Assembly (NCBI RefSeq): GCF_041296385.1
Contig: NW_027184085.1
Span: 14,007,301-14,071,300, forward strand
DNA: 64,000 bases
DNA from: Aphelocoma coerulescens
Lineage: Eukaryota > Chordata > Aves > Passeriformes > Corvidae
Direction: 5' to 3'
Shown here: positions 1 through 12,507 of the stretch, piece by piece
Layout of the letters: every line of letters starts with the position of its first letter
Numbering within the stretch: position 1 is the first letter of the stretch
Translations under genes and position numbers: made by a program
The notes under the pieces: generated by a model
Database searches by the model: none
Told to the model about the DNA's origin: nothing
Seen by the model: the letters and a program-made list of their open reading frames with translations, nothing else

Positions 1-3000
1 TGCAGAAAGCTGCAGTTCTAATGACAGAAGGGAAATTCAGTGGTGTGCATAATCTGAAATGCTGCTTCTCCCTAGTGTTAGAAAGTGAAGAGTTTAAGAG
101 ATGAATGCTATCGGCAGGCACTTTTATTTCCCTTCTGTGATTTGCAGAACAAGAAATGCTGAGGTCGGTACTGGGAATCGGGTTCTGAACTCTTGTTCAA
201 GTCACATTAAAGACATAAAAGATTGAGAAAGATGAAAGTTTTTAAGATGTATTAAACTTTCTTTCTTAAAATAAGGAATAATAGGAGTTGTTTTAAGGGA
301 CTATCTTTAATGTTGGGATGAAACAATTTGAACCATCAGGAAGTTACTATTTCCTGAATACTATATAGAATACTATAGAATACTACATATTCAATTTCTG
401 TAGGAAGTAATCTAAGTGCCTGTACTGGGAACTCAGGTCTTAGATGCTCTTCTTCAGAAAATAACTGATCTACACTTGAATATACTATTTTAAGACATGT
501 ACATGTGCACATGAGTACATTAGAACTTTTCTTTTTGCAAACTGACACTGAGGTAATACAAGAGTAAAAAAATATATTCTGTATAGCAAGTTTAAAAAAG
601 TGCAATAATATCACATCCAAGAAGGAAAACTAAAAATTATATCTCATATCTTATGGACCACTTTTCAGAAGGAAAACATCTGAAAGAGGTAACACACATC
701 CCACCCACCTAGCCCCATACAGACAGCGTGGGAGGTCTGTTGCGGCAAGGTGTAGCCTGTCCCTTACACATTACAGCCACGCTTAGTAAGCTCTCTTTCT
801 CCAGGAAAGCAACAAAAGCTAGAGAGATGCAGCAGCCCCTCTTGGGGTACAGCTACTCCCCGGGATGTGCCTGGAAAGAAGAACCCACTTTCTTGGAGCC
901 AGCACATCATCAGACTGTGGAGCTGAGCAGTATGGAGAGCAAGTGGCTGAAGGTAATGGGACAGGAAGTCTTTTCCCCATCATCCTGGTGATGAGCCCAG
1001 CAAGAGACTAAAAGGATACCAATGCAACTAAGTACAGAACTCTGAGATTTCATTTTCCCACACACAGGTGGAAAATGAAGTGGATAAGCTGACCAATATA
1101 AAAAAATTCCAAATCTGTATATGATAAGACTCTATGGTTTGTTCACCAGGGCCTTCTGGAATGACTGCCTGCAGGTCCTTTACACATTAATTATGGAGAA
1201 ATTACCTGTTGCAACAAAAGAAGAGACCAAAAGAAAGTAACCTGCTTAGAAGAAAAAAGCAAAATAACATCACTGATGTCAAGGAAAGCTCAGAACAGTC
1301 TTCTGCTTTTTGCAAAAAGAGCTTGTGCCTGTGAAAAGACTGAAATCTACCATTGACAAACTCCTGAGCTCAGTTTGAAGGATAGTAACACCTGATCAGA
1401 GAAGTTGGTTCAGGAGAATCAAACATTGTTTGATATGTTCCTCTAACTTATCTCCAAAGAGGGGACAGTTAATGAAGGGAGTAAGAGGTTATTTAGGTCT
1501 GTGTCTTACACGTGAAGTGCTTAGCAGAGATTTCTCAAGCTACTTCCAACCTGTGCTGGTACATCTTCCACAGGTAGTACAAAATACCAGTTTATGTACA
1601 CCTGCAAAAAAGTCAATTTGTGCAGTTCTGTGCCCAGCCCAATAAATTGGGGGGTAGCAGAAGATTGGGATGGCATTACCTAGCCTTTAAAGAATAGTCA
1701 CAGAAACACAAGGTAATATCTATACTATTTCAAATCAAATGTGGTTTGCATGGAGACAGGTTAGATTTTCCTACACTTCTGATACAGATGCATCCAGAGG
1801 GAGTGAGAGTAGGTGGGTCTCATTTGCAAACATCTCTTGGATTGGGGAGGGAGCAACCGTCTGTAGCCAACTGAACAAAACAGATGATTCTACCCCACGA
1901 TTCACTTGACCTATTTCAGATTACTTATTTTAGGATTAATTACTTTTTTCCCAAATTTAAGTGCCTAGTTTCCTGCTAAGCACAGTCTACACAGATTTAG
2001 AGGTATAAAACTTTGCTGAAAATTACCAACGTATGGAAAATTAACCCTTCCTCCTCCATCTTTTCAGAGTTATGGAGATCTAATAAAAGCTTTTGAGGAA
2101 GGCAATAGACATGGGTCTCAAAGAAGCATGCTATGAATATGAAAAGTTTCAAGGATTGTTCTGACCATGGAAGAGAAAGGGCTTACTTTATTTCAGCTAT
2201 CAGTGTCTCAGCAAAGGTAGAGTCTTTTGACCTCAGCAGAAAAAAATCCTTCATTAATAGAAAGGGAAACAAAGTCTGCCAAAAAGCTGTGCCAGAAAGC
2301 AGATGCAGGTTACTGGAAGATGCTGTTGTAGGACCCCATGAACAAAAAAAATTATTGAGGTTGTCTTATTGCCTCACACCCAAACTTATGAAAGCATTTC
2401 ATTGCACTGTATTTTTGCCTAGTTGCCAGCTCCTCTTTCATGACTCGCTTGGAGACCAGCACACACACACTGTGGTCTATCAGCAGGGCCTCCTGGCTCA
2501 GGCCGTGCAGACACAGCTGTGTGGTGGCCAGCCGGAGCCACACCACGCTTCCACGGAGCCGTTGGACACACAGCTGTGGTCTCTGCTGGCTGAAAGAGTC
2601 ACGGCACCACACAGCTTTCCTGCAGGCTTTTTGTGGCCTGTTTTGGGAAATCTGCTGTGATTTTCAGAGTTGCAATGTGGTATAAAACCAAGTCAGTTTC
2701 ATATAGTTTCAGGTTTCATTGCTAACCTTCTAGGCAACTCCCTGAGTAAGATGCAGGAAAGTATTTAATGACCTTAATTTCTTATGGTTGACTCATTTTT
2801 TTTATCTCCTGAAGTCAGCTCTTGATTTCTTAATATATTTTCCTTTCATCTTCTGCTCATGACTGTCATATTGCTTAGAAGGTATTGCTGCTGTTAACAC
2901 TGTGAGTGTTTTCCCTTTCTCAAGACAGCTGGGAAATTTTGAGCAATGGTCAGAATTATCACAGGAATGTACCGTATTTTAGTATGTTCCTGGACATAGG

Positions 3001-6000
3001 CAAAAATAAGTAAATCTCTTTGAACCCTCTTATTTATAGACTACACTATAAAAAATGCCAGAAATCTGCTTATATATGAGTGGCTACATGTGCTTCCTGG
3101 CATACACATTCAGCACAGCTATGACTATACCAGAATTACTCTGGCCCCGTGTCTTCCATTTCACTCCTTCCACCTGAGGCACATGGAACCAAAGCCCCAG
3201 CTGCAGCAAGACACCAACTTCTTTCCAGTGCCCAGAGGATTGGTCAGAAAATGGGAATGGCCTTCTTGTTTAAGTTCTGTCCTATTGTGGGATCAGTCAT
3301 ATCAGTTAATTTCCCTCCACATCAGCAGCATTCCTACCAAAAATCTTTACCTTTTTCTTAACAGCTTAAGTGATGCAGTGTAATGACAGCACTTAAGAGC
3401 CATAGCCTCCCACACACCAGACACTGCACTAAGCAGAAGAAAAAGATGACCACCCACCCAGAAAGATTTACAGTGACATCAGGTCTGGCTTGATGGCTTC
3501 TCTCAGAGAGAAAATAAAATTACAACAGCCAGCTGTCTCTTCTGTTAATAGATCATGAGACTGGAAAATTATGAATTGTGTCCAGTGATTTTGTAGGCTT
3601 TAACTGTCCACTTTGAGAAGAAAAACACCATTAGAAATACTGAAGTAAGAGATGGTAGATTCCAAGATCAGTGACCAGCATTTTCAGTTCAGTAGCTGTA
3701 ACAAAAGAGGAGAAAGGTCGTGAAATTCTTCCCTCTACTTCTGCCTAAGTGATTGATCATGTAAGATCTTTAGTTCCCTGAAAGCAGACTCATATTTCAG
3801 TACTTCCTCATAATGGCAGATGTGCCATTGCAGAAAAGTAGCTAATAAACCTTATTGTGAAGTCGAGCAATGATATTACTGTACAGAAGTAAATGTGTAT
3901 TTGGCAAGAGGGAACACACGTTTTTATACTAATTGTCCACAGCCATTACTGCAGTGATTTTTCTACCTTGAAAAGCCTTCATTGGTTTCAATTTCAATTA
4001 AGTTCAACACTTCAACCAGTTGTGCTTAAGGTGTCTAGCGAAGTATTTTGGCACCAAATACCTCAATTTGCACTTCAAACTGTTTATGACTTCTTTAAAA
4101 CTAGTGAAAATTTTATTTCATGCATTACAGGATTTATTAGCAATTAAACTAAACAGGCAGCAAGGGGATTTCAACAATGCAGTGTCAAGAACTTGTATGT
4201 GCCTCAAATACATCAAACAGATTGCATGAGTGGAGTGGGAAATGGTCATTCACTGGAAATAAGTAGAGTTTTTCTCAAGAAAAAAAGCCTTAGAAAGCCT
4301 TGAGAAAGGTCTGAAAGATAACAGTAAGTTTACACCAGGGAGATTTTTCAGACACAGTATTTATTCTAAAAAGGGATGAGACGATTCAGAGATGATATAC
4401 CAATGAAGTAGAACAGAACAGGTCATAAACTTTCATGCAAAGTGCTCAAGCATGCAATGATTACTGGGATAAAAGACTTCTGCTGCTGAAAAAAGTAGCA
4501 TTCATTTTGAAAAATAAGAATGGCCAGTGTTTTACTCAGCTATAAAACTTCCTGAGTCAGAATAAAATTGATTAGTATTATATATATATTTTTAACCCTA
4601 AGTATGTGTAGGTGAGATTTTGAAGTATTATATACTATACAGTCCAAAACACTAGATAAGAAGGAGGATTTTCTTTTTCTTCTGGGGCAGTTCCTAAATT
4701 CCTTTATCCTTTATTCACTTGCTAACTGCCCTGTAAACTCAAGAACTCTGATGGCTTAGTGGTGAATCATTATTCTTTGATTATGGCTTCATAATTACAG
4801 CGAATGACATAAGCTCATTGTGATGCAGACTTGGAAATTATTCAATGAGGTTTTATCCTTTTTACATATTCTTTTTATAGATACACAGGTCCATTTTATA
4901 ACTGTATTAAAGCACTCTGGGGCTTGCATTACCAAGTCATTATAGCACTTCTCAAGTGCCTGAAAATACACTGCTTCTCACTTTCTATCTTACAAAAAGA
5001 AAATATTTTGTGAAGATCACAGAGTGTATTCTTGGGTTTCTCTCTCTGTGGAAGTGCCACATATTTTGCAGAATGCCTTTCAAAGTGAGAATTCTGCAAA
5101 GTTTCCATTCAACAGTTTCAACATGGCCTGTTTTTCCCCCAGAGTTTGATCTAGGAAGAAAATTGAAGAGATCTACTTCTTAGCAAACAGAATTTTAATG
5201 AAAAATCCAAGCGCATTAAGGTCATGAACATGAGGTCATTTCTGTGTAGGTCTGATGGGTAATATATATTTTAGGACATTTTGTATACCAGTGAGAGATG
5301 AAAAGCTGCAGTAGCTTTTCTGACTTGGCTGAACTGAGGGAAACCAGAGTCTTACATTTAAAGAGACTTTGAAATAAAGTAGAAAAAAGGGAGAGAGAAA
5401 AAATAATCTAATGAAAATATACAGTATCTAACAGTATGTAGTGTAGTAAGCTTGGCCAACGTATTTGAGATAATAATGCAATATTGGAACAAATTTCTCC
5501 ATAAAAAGTCAGTATTAGTATTCCTACCTTTAGTTTCATCTCATGCTGAAAATACCTGGATTTATGTTGATTTGAATTTTGAGATATGAAAATTATCTGA
5601 AGATTTCTGTATCCCTTCAGTTATATTTATCTTTCTGTAGACCTTTTGGTTTTAGTTCCAACTTTTCAAGATTTTCCGTACCAGACATTTCTAATATTGG
5701 CAAGATTAACAATACCACAAGTGCAAGATACTATAGAAAATCAACAGAGAAAACAAATCCTATGCAAACCCCAAATTAAGGTATCGATTAAACATCAACA
5801 AACTCAAAATTCCTCCTGTGTATGTGTTGTACCTCCTTAACCCCAGCCATGGTGGCAAGAAAGAAAGACGTTAAGGAAAAAATGTGTGGTTGCCTTCCAT
5901 AGCAAGGATGCCTAATCTTTCATTTGGTGGATGTAAAGAAAAAGCACCACCAGATGTGTGCTAAAAGGAACCCTTTTTAAGACGAGTAACTCACCAAAAC

Positions 6001-9000
6001 AGTATGCATGTTTAGGTTGGATCTTTGTGTATCTAGGTGTGGGTGATAGGAAAACATCATGAGCTTTCAATAACAATAGCAACTTCCCAGAATCTAAATG
6101 AAGACTGGTACTTATTATACACATAATGAATTAATGAGCTGGAAGAAATCACTCTCACCTGTGATTGTTTCTCTCACCAGGCAGTAGCTGGGTAACAGCA
6201 GGCCAGCAACAAGCAAGAAAAATCCCAGGTTTACATAACAAGTCACTTTGATTTGTTTTGTTGTTTTATCTGCAACAGATTTGTTATGAGATTACTCAGC
6301 TGCTGTCTTCACTAACACGCTGTGCCACTGCATATCTGTCCTATGACCTGAAAGCCTCTTAAATGCATATATGTGACAGCGGCAGTTTTGCTCATCACTC
6401 TGAAAATTGTAATTTTGTGTTAGGAGCTGGAGGTTCACATTTCCCAGGGACTGCAGTGCTGTGATTTTCTGGCAGTGTCACTCATGGTGCTGTTCCCAGT
6501 GATGGTGCAGAGTCCTGAGGAGCAGGAGCAGCAGCACTGTGCCTTCATGTGCTCGGGGTGCTGCAGCTGCCACGCTGGCAGCAGGGACCAGGGGAGCTCT
6601 GTGCCCACAGCACTCCAACAGCAAGCCCAGGGAAAAAGACTTCTCCAAGGACTTGCTGAGGATTACAAGGCACTTCTAAACTCCTGCTCAACCCATCTCC
6701 AGACAGAATCATTGTAGGGAGATCAGGAATATCTTGATACTAACTCAGTTGGGTTTTAACCTGTCACCAGTCATAGCTGTGGCTTAACTGCTGTCGTGCT
6801 TATCAAACTCAAGTGAGCTCTGCGAGGTAAGTGCTGTTTAAAGCAAAACTGTCATGGGTTTTGGTTTTTTTTGGTTCATAAGTAAAATCCTACACAACAA
6901 AAGAAAATTCTTTTATTTAAGGACACTGTGGCCTAGGTCAAAACCATCACTGTAACCTGGTTATAAGGTATTTTATAGTACAGGTCTCGTCAGGCTTATG
7001 TGCCACATGTTCTCTTCTCTTTCCAATAGTCGATTCAGAAGTAAACTCTCCTAGTGGAAGGACACTTTGGTTCAGTTGTGGCTCTGCACAGAAAAATAGC
7101 CATCGGATTTCACTGGCACTCATCAGAAAGCTGCTGTTTGCTGGCTGAGCTGGGGTAACAATGTATGTGGATGCTCCCTGCCCCAGGCTGAAGTGAAGTA
7201 ATTCCAATTAGCTCAGCCTTAGTGAAAGAATGCCAAGCTCATATAAATTCCTGTGCATTACCACAGACAAGTAGCACACATGCGGACGTTGCCCCGACAG
7301 AGTGGATGTGCGGGAATATGTTTGAGTCCTCCCTCTTTAGAATCAAATTGCTATTATAATCATTTTTTAATGGTGTTTAACTTTTCCTATAAAGGAAAGT
7401 GCTTTACCAGACCAATCTGATCCAGTTCCTCTTCCTGCCAGTTGCCAAACCATCAGCAGATTTATAGGAATACTACCAGGGGCCTAACTTGATTGCCATT
7501 TAACTTGACTCCATTTAACTCAACCATAAGCTAAGCACTTAACCATTTTCATTGAGGTCAATTAACGCTGAATATTTTGTTCTCAGGACTATAAAGACTG
7601 AGCTCTCTGTTTCTGAGGGGCTGATATGTTATTGTTTTATTCACAGCATCTGGAATTAGTAACATGAGGAAAAAATGTTTTTTATTTAAAAACGATACTC
7701 TAGTTAAGCATGGACGGGAAAGGTCAAATGATCATACACCACAAAGATGAACAGTTTTTCAACTGTGTGCTTTTTTGTGAGCAAACTGGAAACAAACTTT
7801 TTTTTCAGACCAAATGCACTTGGAATGGATTACCCTTGGGAATACATTTATACTTGTAACAGCTCTACTGCTGGATCTAACTTTGTGAAATGGAGTCACT
7901 TATAAAAATGGGGAATATCAAACACCTGCATTTAATTATGATTAACACAAAAAAAAAAAAAGGAATTTTATTCAATCTCTCAAAGCATCTCATCATTGTG
8001 AATAAAGGAGGTTAGGAGGTTCACCAGGGTTTTGCACAAAGCTGTTTATATAGGCAATTGAACAAGAAATGTAAGACAAAGCTGGCAATTTACATAAGCA
8101 TGGTAATACATGAACAAAAAGAAATCCCTGCCCACATAGTTAAAAATAAATTAATATTTCTATCAAATACAGTCAATACACAAAGACAGTGATCAGCTAA
8201 TCTTTAGTCTGTAGAATTCCTCCCTTTCCATTTTCTCATTGATTTCAAGGTTTTTTGGAAAACTGAGTTTCCCTCTTGGGTCACTGCTCTGTGTGTACAG
8301 AAAGGCTCAACATCACTTTGAAAACACTTCTATATATAAGTGACTCATTCTGAATAGTAAGCAGAAGACTGTAAATCAGAATAACTCATGTCTCACTAAG
8401 GTGACATGGTTGTATATAGAAATTGAAGTCCACAGAAAGAACTTTGCCATTAATTCATTCTCCTGTGATGTCCAGAAATTCCTAACTTCTTAATATCTTT
8501 TACATACAGTGAGGAAATTAAGAAAGAGGCAAGACAGAGTGGGAGAAAGAATGCATGCTCAGTGCCATACAGACCAAGGAACAGAATAAAATTTTGGAAA
8601 ACATATGTCATTCTTCTTTGAACAGTGCCATCTTTAATATCTTACTCTCAACTTCTGGAACTTCTGACACTTTACAGTTATTTGATGATTACAGGAACAC
8701 TTACTTGTACGTTCTTAAATGGCCTTGCCTTTTCCATTTTATCTTCTTCATCTTCAGTAGTTTCATGCATCATGTCGGCTCTGTTACAAGCCAAAGAATG
8801 AGCATGGCTTTGTCCCAAACCCATCACTGAAATTCCTGAGCCACCCAAAGGGTTGGCTCTTTGGCAGGTCTAAACTGCCCCTTTCCTAGGCAGCAGCAAC
8901 CCGACACTGCCTTCTCTCCAGAGACAAAGATCTCACTTTCCAAAAGAGGAGTGTGTGTCTCCTGAATGCAGCATCATTTTTGCATTGGCTCCAAGTGCGT

Positions 9001-9954
9001 TAATATTTTCTGGTTCAAAAGCAAGCACGATTTCCCTTTAATAGTATTGTGCAAAAAGCAGGACCATCCAAGCTCAACAGAGAAAACATGGATTCCCGAA
9101 GAATCTGGACCGGTTCCTAAGTTTCTGGTAATATTTTTTCACATAAGACATCTGCTTCTATTTCTTCATTTCCTCAGCTACTAAAGATAAAATTTGAATA
9201 GAGGGATTTTGGTGTTAAAATCATAAGCACAGATGTGCTGAAACTGCCACAGCCCTTTTAATGGTAATGCTTCCGAGAGAGAAGTTGGGAGCAACTGGAA
9301 AGGATCAACTTCCAACTGTGAGCATAATTTTGAGGTTTTGAACTTCCAATATATCAGAAGACAGTGCCAGCTGCTGAAATATGCTGTTAAGTTTCTTAGC
9401 AGAGCTTCTAATTTTGTCACAGTAATTATTTTCAAGGTAATTCCCAAATGTGCCATGTTGGGAATCTCTCTCTGTGAACCCATTTCTGGGAAGATCTTTC
9501 ATAAATTCCACATACAAACAGTAAAAACTGTAAAATATACTAAATTGTGCTTAACTAGCTCTCCCCCCTCATATAAAAGCCAGCAAGTTGGATCCTAAAT
9601 TATTGGACCATATGGTGCACCCTTCCAGACCTTCTCTCAGTCATAGCTAATATATGACCTTAAAAAGTTACATAATACCTTTTGAAGTCACGTGCCTCAG
9701 CTTATAATTTTAATTAAATATACAAGTTCAAAGTTTCTATAGATATAAGGAATTTTCCTCAGCCTTCAAATGTTCTCTGAAAATCTGATTTTCTTAAATG
9801 GAGTGTTTAAAAGAAACACCTCAGGGATGAGTTTTGGAAAATGTAGATTGTAACCCATGAACCTCTATTGCTTGGTCTTGGAATCTGCAAATTAGCATGA
9901 GGTTTAAACTGAGCCAGTCAGAACCTACCTTTCTAGCAATAGTTCAGACTCCAA
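1..9954. other. AT-rich non-coding DNA, no gene recognised
   Basis: No frame in this stretch is long or has a recognisable domain, and I see no exon with matching splice sites and protein-like sequence. I also recognise no interspersed repeat here. Small features are a short (TA) tract near 4580-4590, a 13-A run at 7949-7961 and a GC-richer pocket at about 2430-2610, which is listed separately. It may be intergenic or intronic; the sequence alone does not decide. Confidence 0.7.
2430..2612. other. GC-richer pocket with CAGCTG palindromes
   Basis: This pocket is richer in G+C than its AT-rich surroundings. It holds a short (AC)n run at about 2458-2471, a perfect 12-bp palindrome at 2511-2522 (ACACAGCTGTGT) and a related 10-bp palindrome at 2569-2578, both centred on the E-box CAGCTG. 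It may be a decayed repeat or a regulatory patch. Frames run through it on both strands but match no family I know. Confidence 0.3.
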
Positions 9955-10612
9955 CAGCAAATCTTACTTCCTGCTTGTGGATGAGAGGCTGGACACGACC
10001 TGGCAACCTGCACCCGCAGCCCAGGGGGCCAGCTAGATCCTGAGCTGCATCCAGAGCAGTGTGGGCATCAGGATTGTACCCCTCTTCTCTAACCACGTGA
10101 GACCCCACCTGTAGCACTGCATCCACCTCTGTGGTCCTCAGTACAAGGCATGGATGCTTTGGAGCAAGTGCAGAGGTAGGCCAAGAAGATCAGAAGGCTG
10201 GAGCACTTCTATGAGGACAGGCTGGAAAAGGTGGGGTTGTTCAGCCTGGAGAAGACTTCAGGGTGACCTCAGAGCAGCCTCCCAGTACCTAAAAGGTACA
10301 TAAAAGTATACAGAAAAGCAGAAAAGGGACTTTTTACAATAGGAGGGTTGGCTTTAAACTGAAAGAAGGTAGATTAAACTTGGATATTAAGAGGAAATTC
10401 TTTACTGAAAGGGTGATGACGCAGTGGAATAGATTGCCTAGAGAGGCTGTGGATGCTTCATCCCTGGAAGTGATCAGTGCCAGGTTGGATTGGACATTGA
10501 GCACTCTGGTCTAGTGGAAGGTGTCCCTGCCTGTGGTGCAGGAACTTGAACTAGCTGATCTTTAGGTTTCCTTCCAACCCAAACCACTCTACAGTCTATG
10601 AACAGTCCTACT
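9955..10612 (+). mobile_element. CR1 LINE, 5'-truncated 3' end
   Basis: The sequence follows the 3' part of avian CR1 retrotransposons in order. It has the 'gatgagaggctggac' block, the 'cagcctggagaaga' block, the 'aaactgaaagaaggtagatta' region, 'aggaaattctttactgaaagggtg', 'cctagagaggctgtggatgc', and the terminal 'ccttccaacccaaaccactct' end. CR1 elements move by target-primed reverse transcription and most genomic copies are cut short at the 5' end, as here. The last part of ORF2 is broken by stops and indels, so the copy is dead. The terminal octamer-type repeat is degenerate. The left edge is approximate. Confidence 0.9.
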
Positions 10613-11954
10613 CAAAGTCATGCAAGGCATGACAGAACTGCCTTTTGAAAATTTCCAGATTCCAGAAATCACAATAACTTCCATCTTTTTAAAACATTCA
10701 AAGCTTCTAAAGACTAAAGCATAATAAACTGTGAATTCCCAGACCACATCTACAAGACCTTTGAAATGCTAGTTCCTTAATTTGGGATCACTGGGCTCTG
10801 GGATATTTTGGCTAATGACAAGAGAACTTTTTGGTGTTTAGTAGCACAATGGCAACTTTTCCAAAATGCAGCAAGAAATATGTCAAGTTCAGATTTCTAA
10901 ATAAACAGAAAGATTGCCTGCTTTCCACTGGAGTTCCATAGGAGTCTGAACACATTCCCACAAAATGATTCAATTTTCACCAATAAATGTAATGTATTTA
11001 AAAAAAAAAAGAATTATGGTGAAAAATCTCCCAATTTTCATGTTTTCAAGCACATTTTTTCTTCTTTTTTTCAAAAATGAGATCTCTTTATTATGAAACA
11101 CCACAAAACAGCAAGTGGTAAACCAACAAGTAGTGATTGCCCTCAAAAACTATCCCAGTTCAATGAAGAAACTAATTCACATCTTAACAGCTCACTTATC
11201 TCCTCTGAATAAACAGAAAAAAACTGTGGGGAAGAAGACTGCCAAGATGATTCTTAATATGCCCTTTAATAAAAAAGTCTTACTAGAGTTCTCTCCTGTA
11301 TTCCAAACAGTACATGAACTGGTGACCTTGCTGTTATGCTGGACACAGTACTGAAGGTTTAGGAAGAAAGAGATGAAATGGAAATCCAGGAGATGTGCAG
11401 ACACGTTAAGGTGTCCCCATTTGAGACAACAGTCTGTATCTCTTGAACAAAAGGCAAGATTCACAGGCTATATTAGAGTTTGTGATATAGCACATACTAA
11501 ATATAGTCAAGCTATGTAAAGTGGAGCAATGAGGTTCTTTGGCACTTTTTCAGGAGCTGCACAGAAGAAACGCCAACTACTTTCAGTTCAGAGAAATATG
11601 ATTCATTAATCACTGGAAGACCCACTTAACACGAACAGGATCCTGCAGAAACCTGGAAGGACTGAAAATGTTACTGAAAGCATGAAAGCATCTGCCCTCT
11701 CTGAGGGGCTCCTGAAAAGAGCAAGACTCCTCAAGTAATGACTCATTTTCAAGGCTGAATCTTTTCTTAAGAGGCAAGGGTGTATAAACGCTTACCTGCA
11801 TGTGTGGGGAAATACCGATGTTGGTGTTGGTTTGCCAGTGAAATAGCACACATGCAGGCAAAGCCTAAGGTGAATAGTGAGCTGGGCTTCCATTACATCA
11901 CTGCCTCTGTAACAAGGAGATTTTTTGCACTCTGAATACATTACCAAGGAATAC
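10613..11954. other. AT-rich non-coding DNA, no gene recognised
   Basis: Unique AT-rich sequence between the CR1 copy and the C-rich tract. Open frames of up to about 90 codons exist on both strands but have no recognisable domain. Nothing else stands out. Confidence 0.65.
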
Positions 11955-11981
11955 ACCACCCCCCACCACCCCCCCCCCGCC
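11955..11981. repeat. C-rich tract, G-quadruplex candidate on minus strand
   Basis: A short run of C blocks separated by single A or CCA. On the minus strand it gives one G run of ten and one of six with a TGGT spacer, enough for intramolecular G-quadruplex formation. It is a simple repeat and its length could vary between individuals. Confidence 0.75.
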
Positions 11982-12213
11982 TTCTAACAAGTCAATCCAG
12001 CATCTTCTTGCTGCTGAATACCACAGGTCAATATACCATAAGTGGACCCTTAATTCTGTCCTGTGCAGAACTGTGGAACAGCATCAACCTTTCTTCCAAA
12101 CGAATCCTGTCTGTGGGGTTCCTCCATAAAGTCTTGAAGTTGGGAAAATAATCAGGGTGTTCCTGGTTCTGCACAAAGGGAATATTCCAGGTTAGGAATA
12201 TTACCCTAATTTT

Positions 12214-12507
12214 TAAAAAATGGAAAAGAAGAAGACAAAGGAACGAAAGAAAAATGAAAAGGGGAAGGGGAAGAGAAAAAAAAAAGAAAAAGCCAAACCA
12301 AAACCAAAACCAAAACCAAACCAAAAAACAGAAAAAGAGAAAAGGAAAAAGGAAAAAGAAAAAAGGAAAAAGGAAAAAGAAAAAAAAAAGAATAAAGGAA
12401 AAAGAAAAAAAGGGAAGGCAAGGCAAGGCAAGGCAAGGCAAGGCAAGGCAAGGAAAATAAGAGAAAAATAAAAAGAGAAAAAGAAGGGAAAAAGAAAAGC
12501 AGAAAAA
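12214..12507. repeat. Compound purine-rich simple repeat
   Basis: About 290 bp that are almost entirely purine on the + strand apart from an (AAAACC)n block near 12292-12330. Blocks in order are GA-rich sequence, (AAAACC)n, (GGAAAAA)n, an (AAGGC)n core and more A/G-rich sequence. Open frames through it on both strands (lysine-rich on +, phenylalanine-rich on -) are products of the repeat and not genes. Long purine tracts of this kind can form triplex DNA and are often unstable in length. Confidence 0.95.
12415..12453. repeat. (AAGGC)7 pentanucleotide microsatellite
   Basis: Seven uninterrupted AAGGC units plus a partial eighth (AAGG), embedded in the larger purine-rich repeat. The array is perfect, which suggests recent expansion and likely length polymorphism. 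Confidence 0.97.

Noticed and set aside
2133..2660. 175-codon + strand frame
   Set aside because: No domain, codon pattern or splice context. The last third is driven by the GC-rich pocket.
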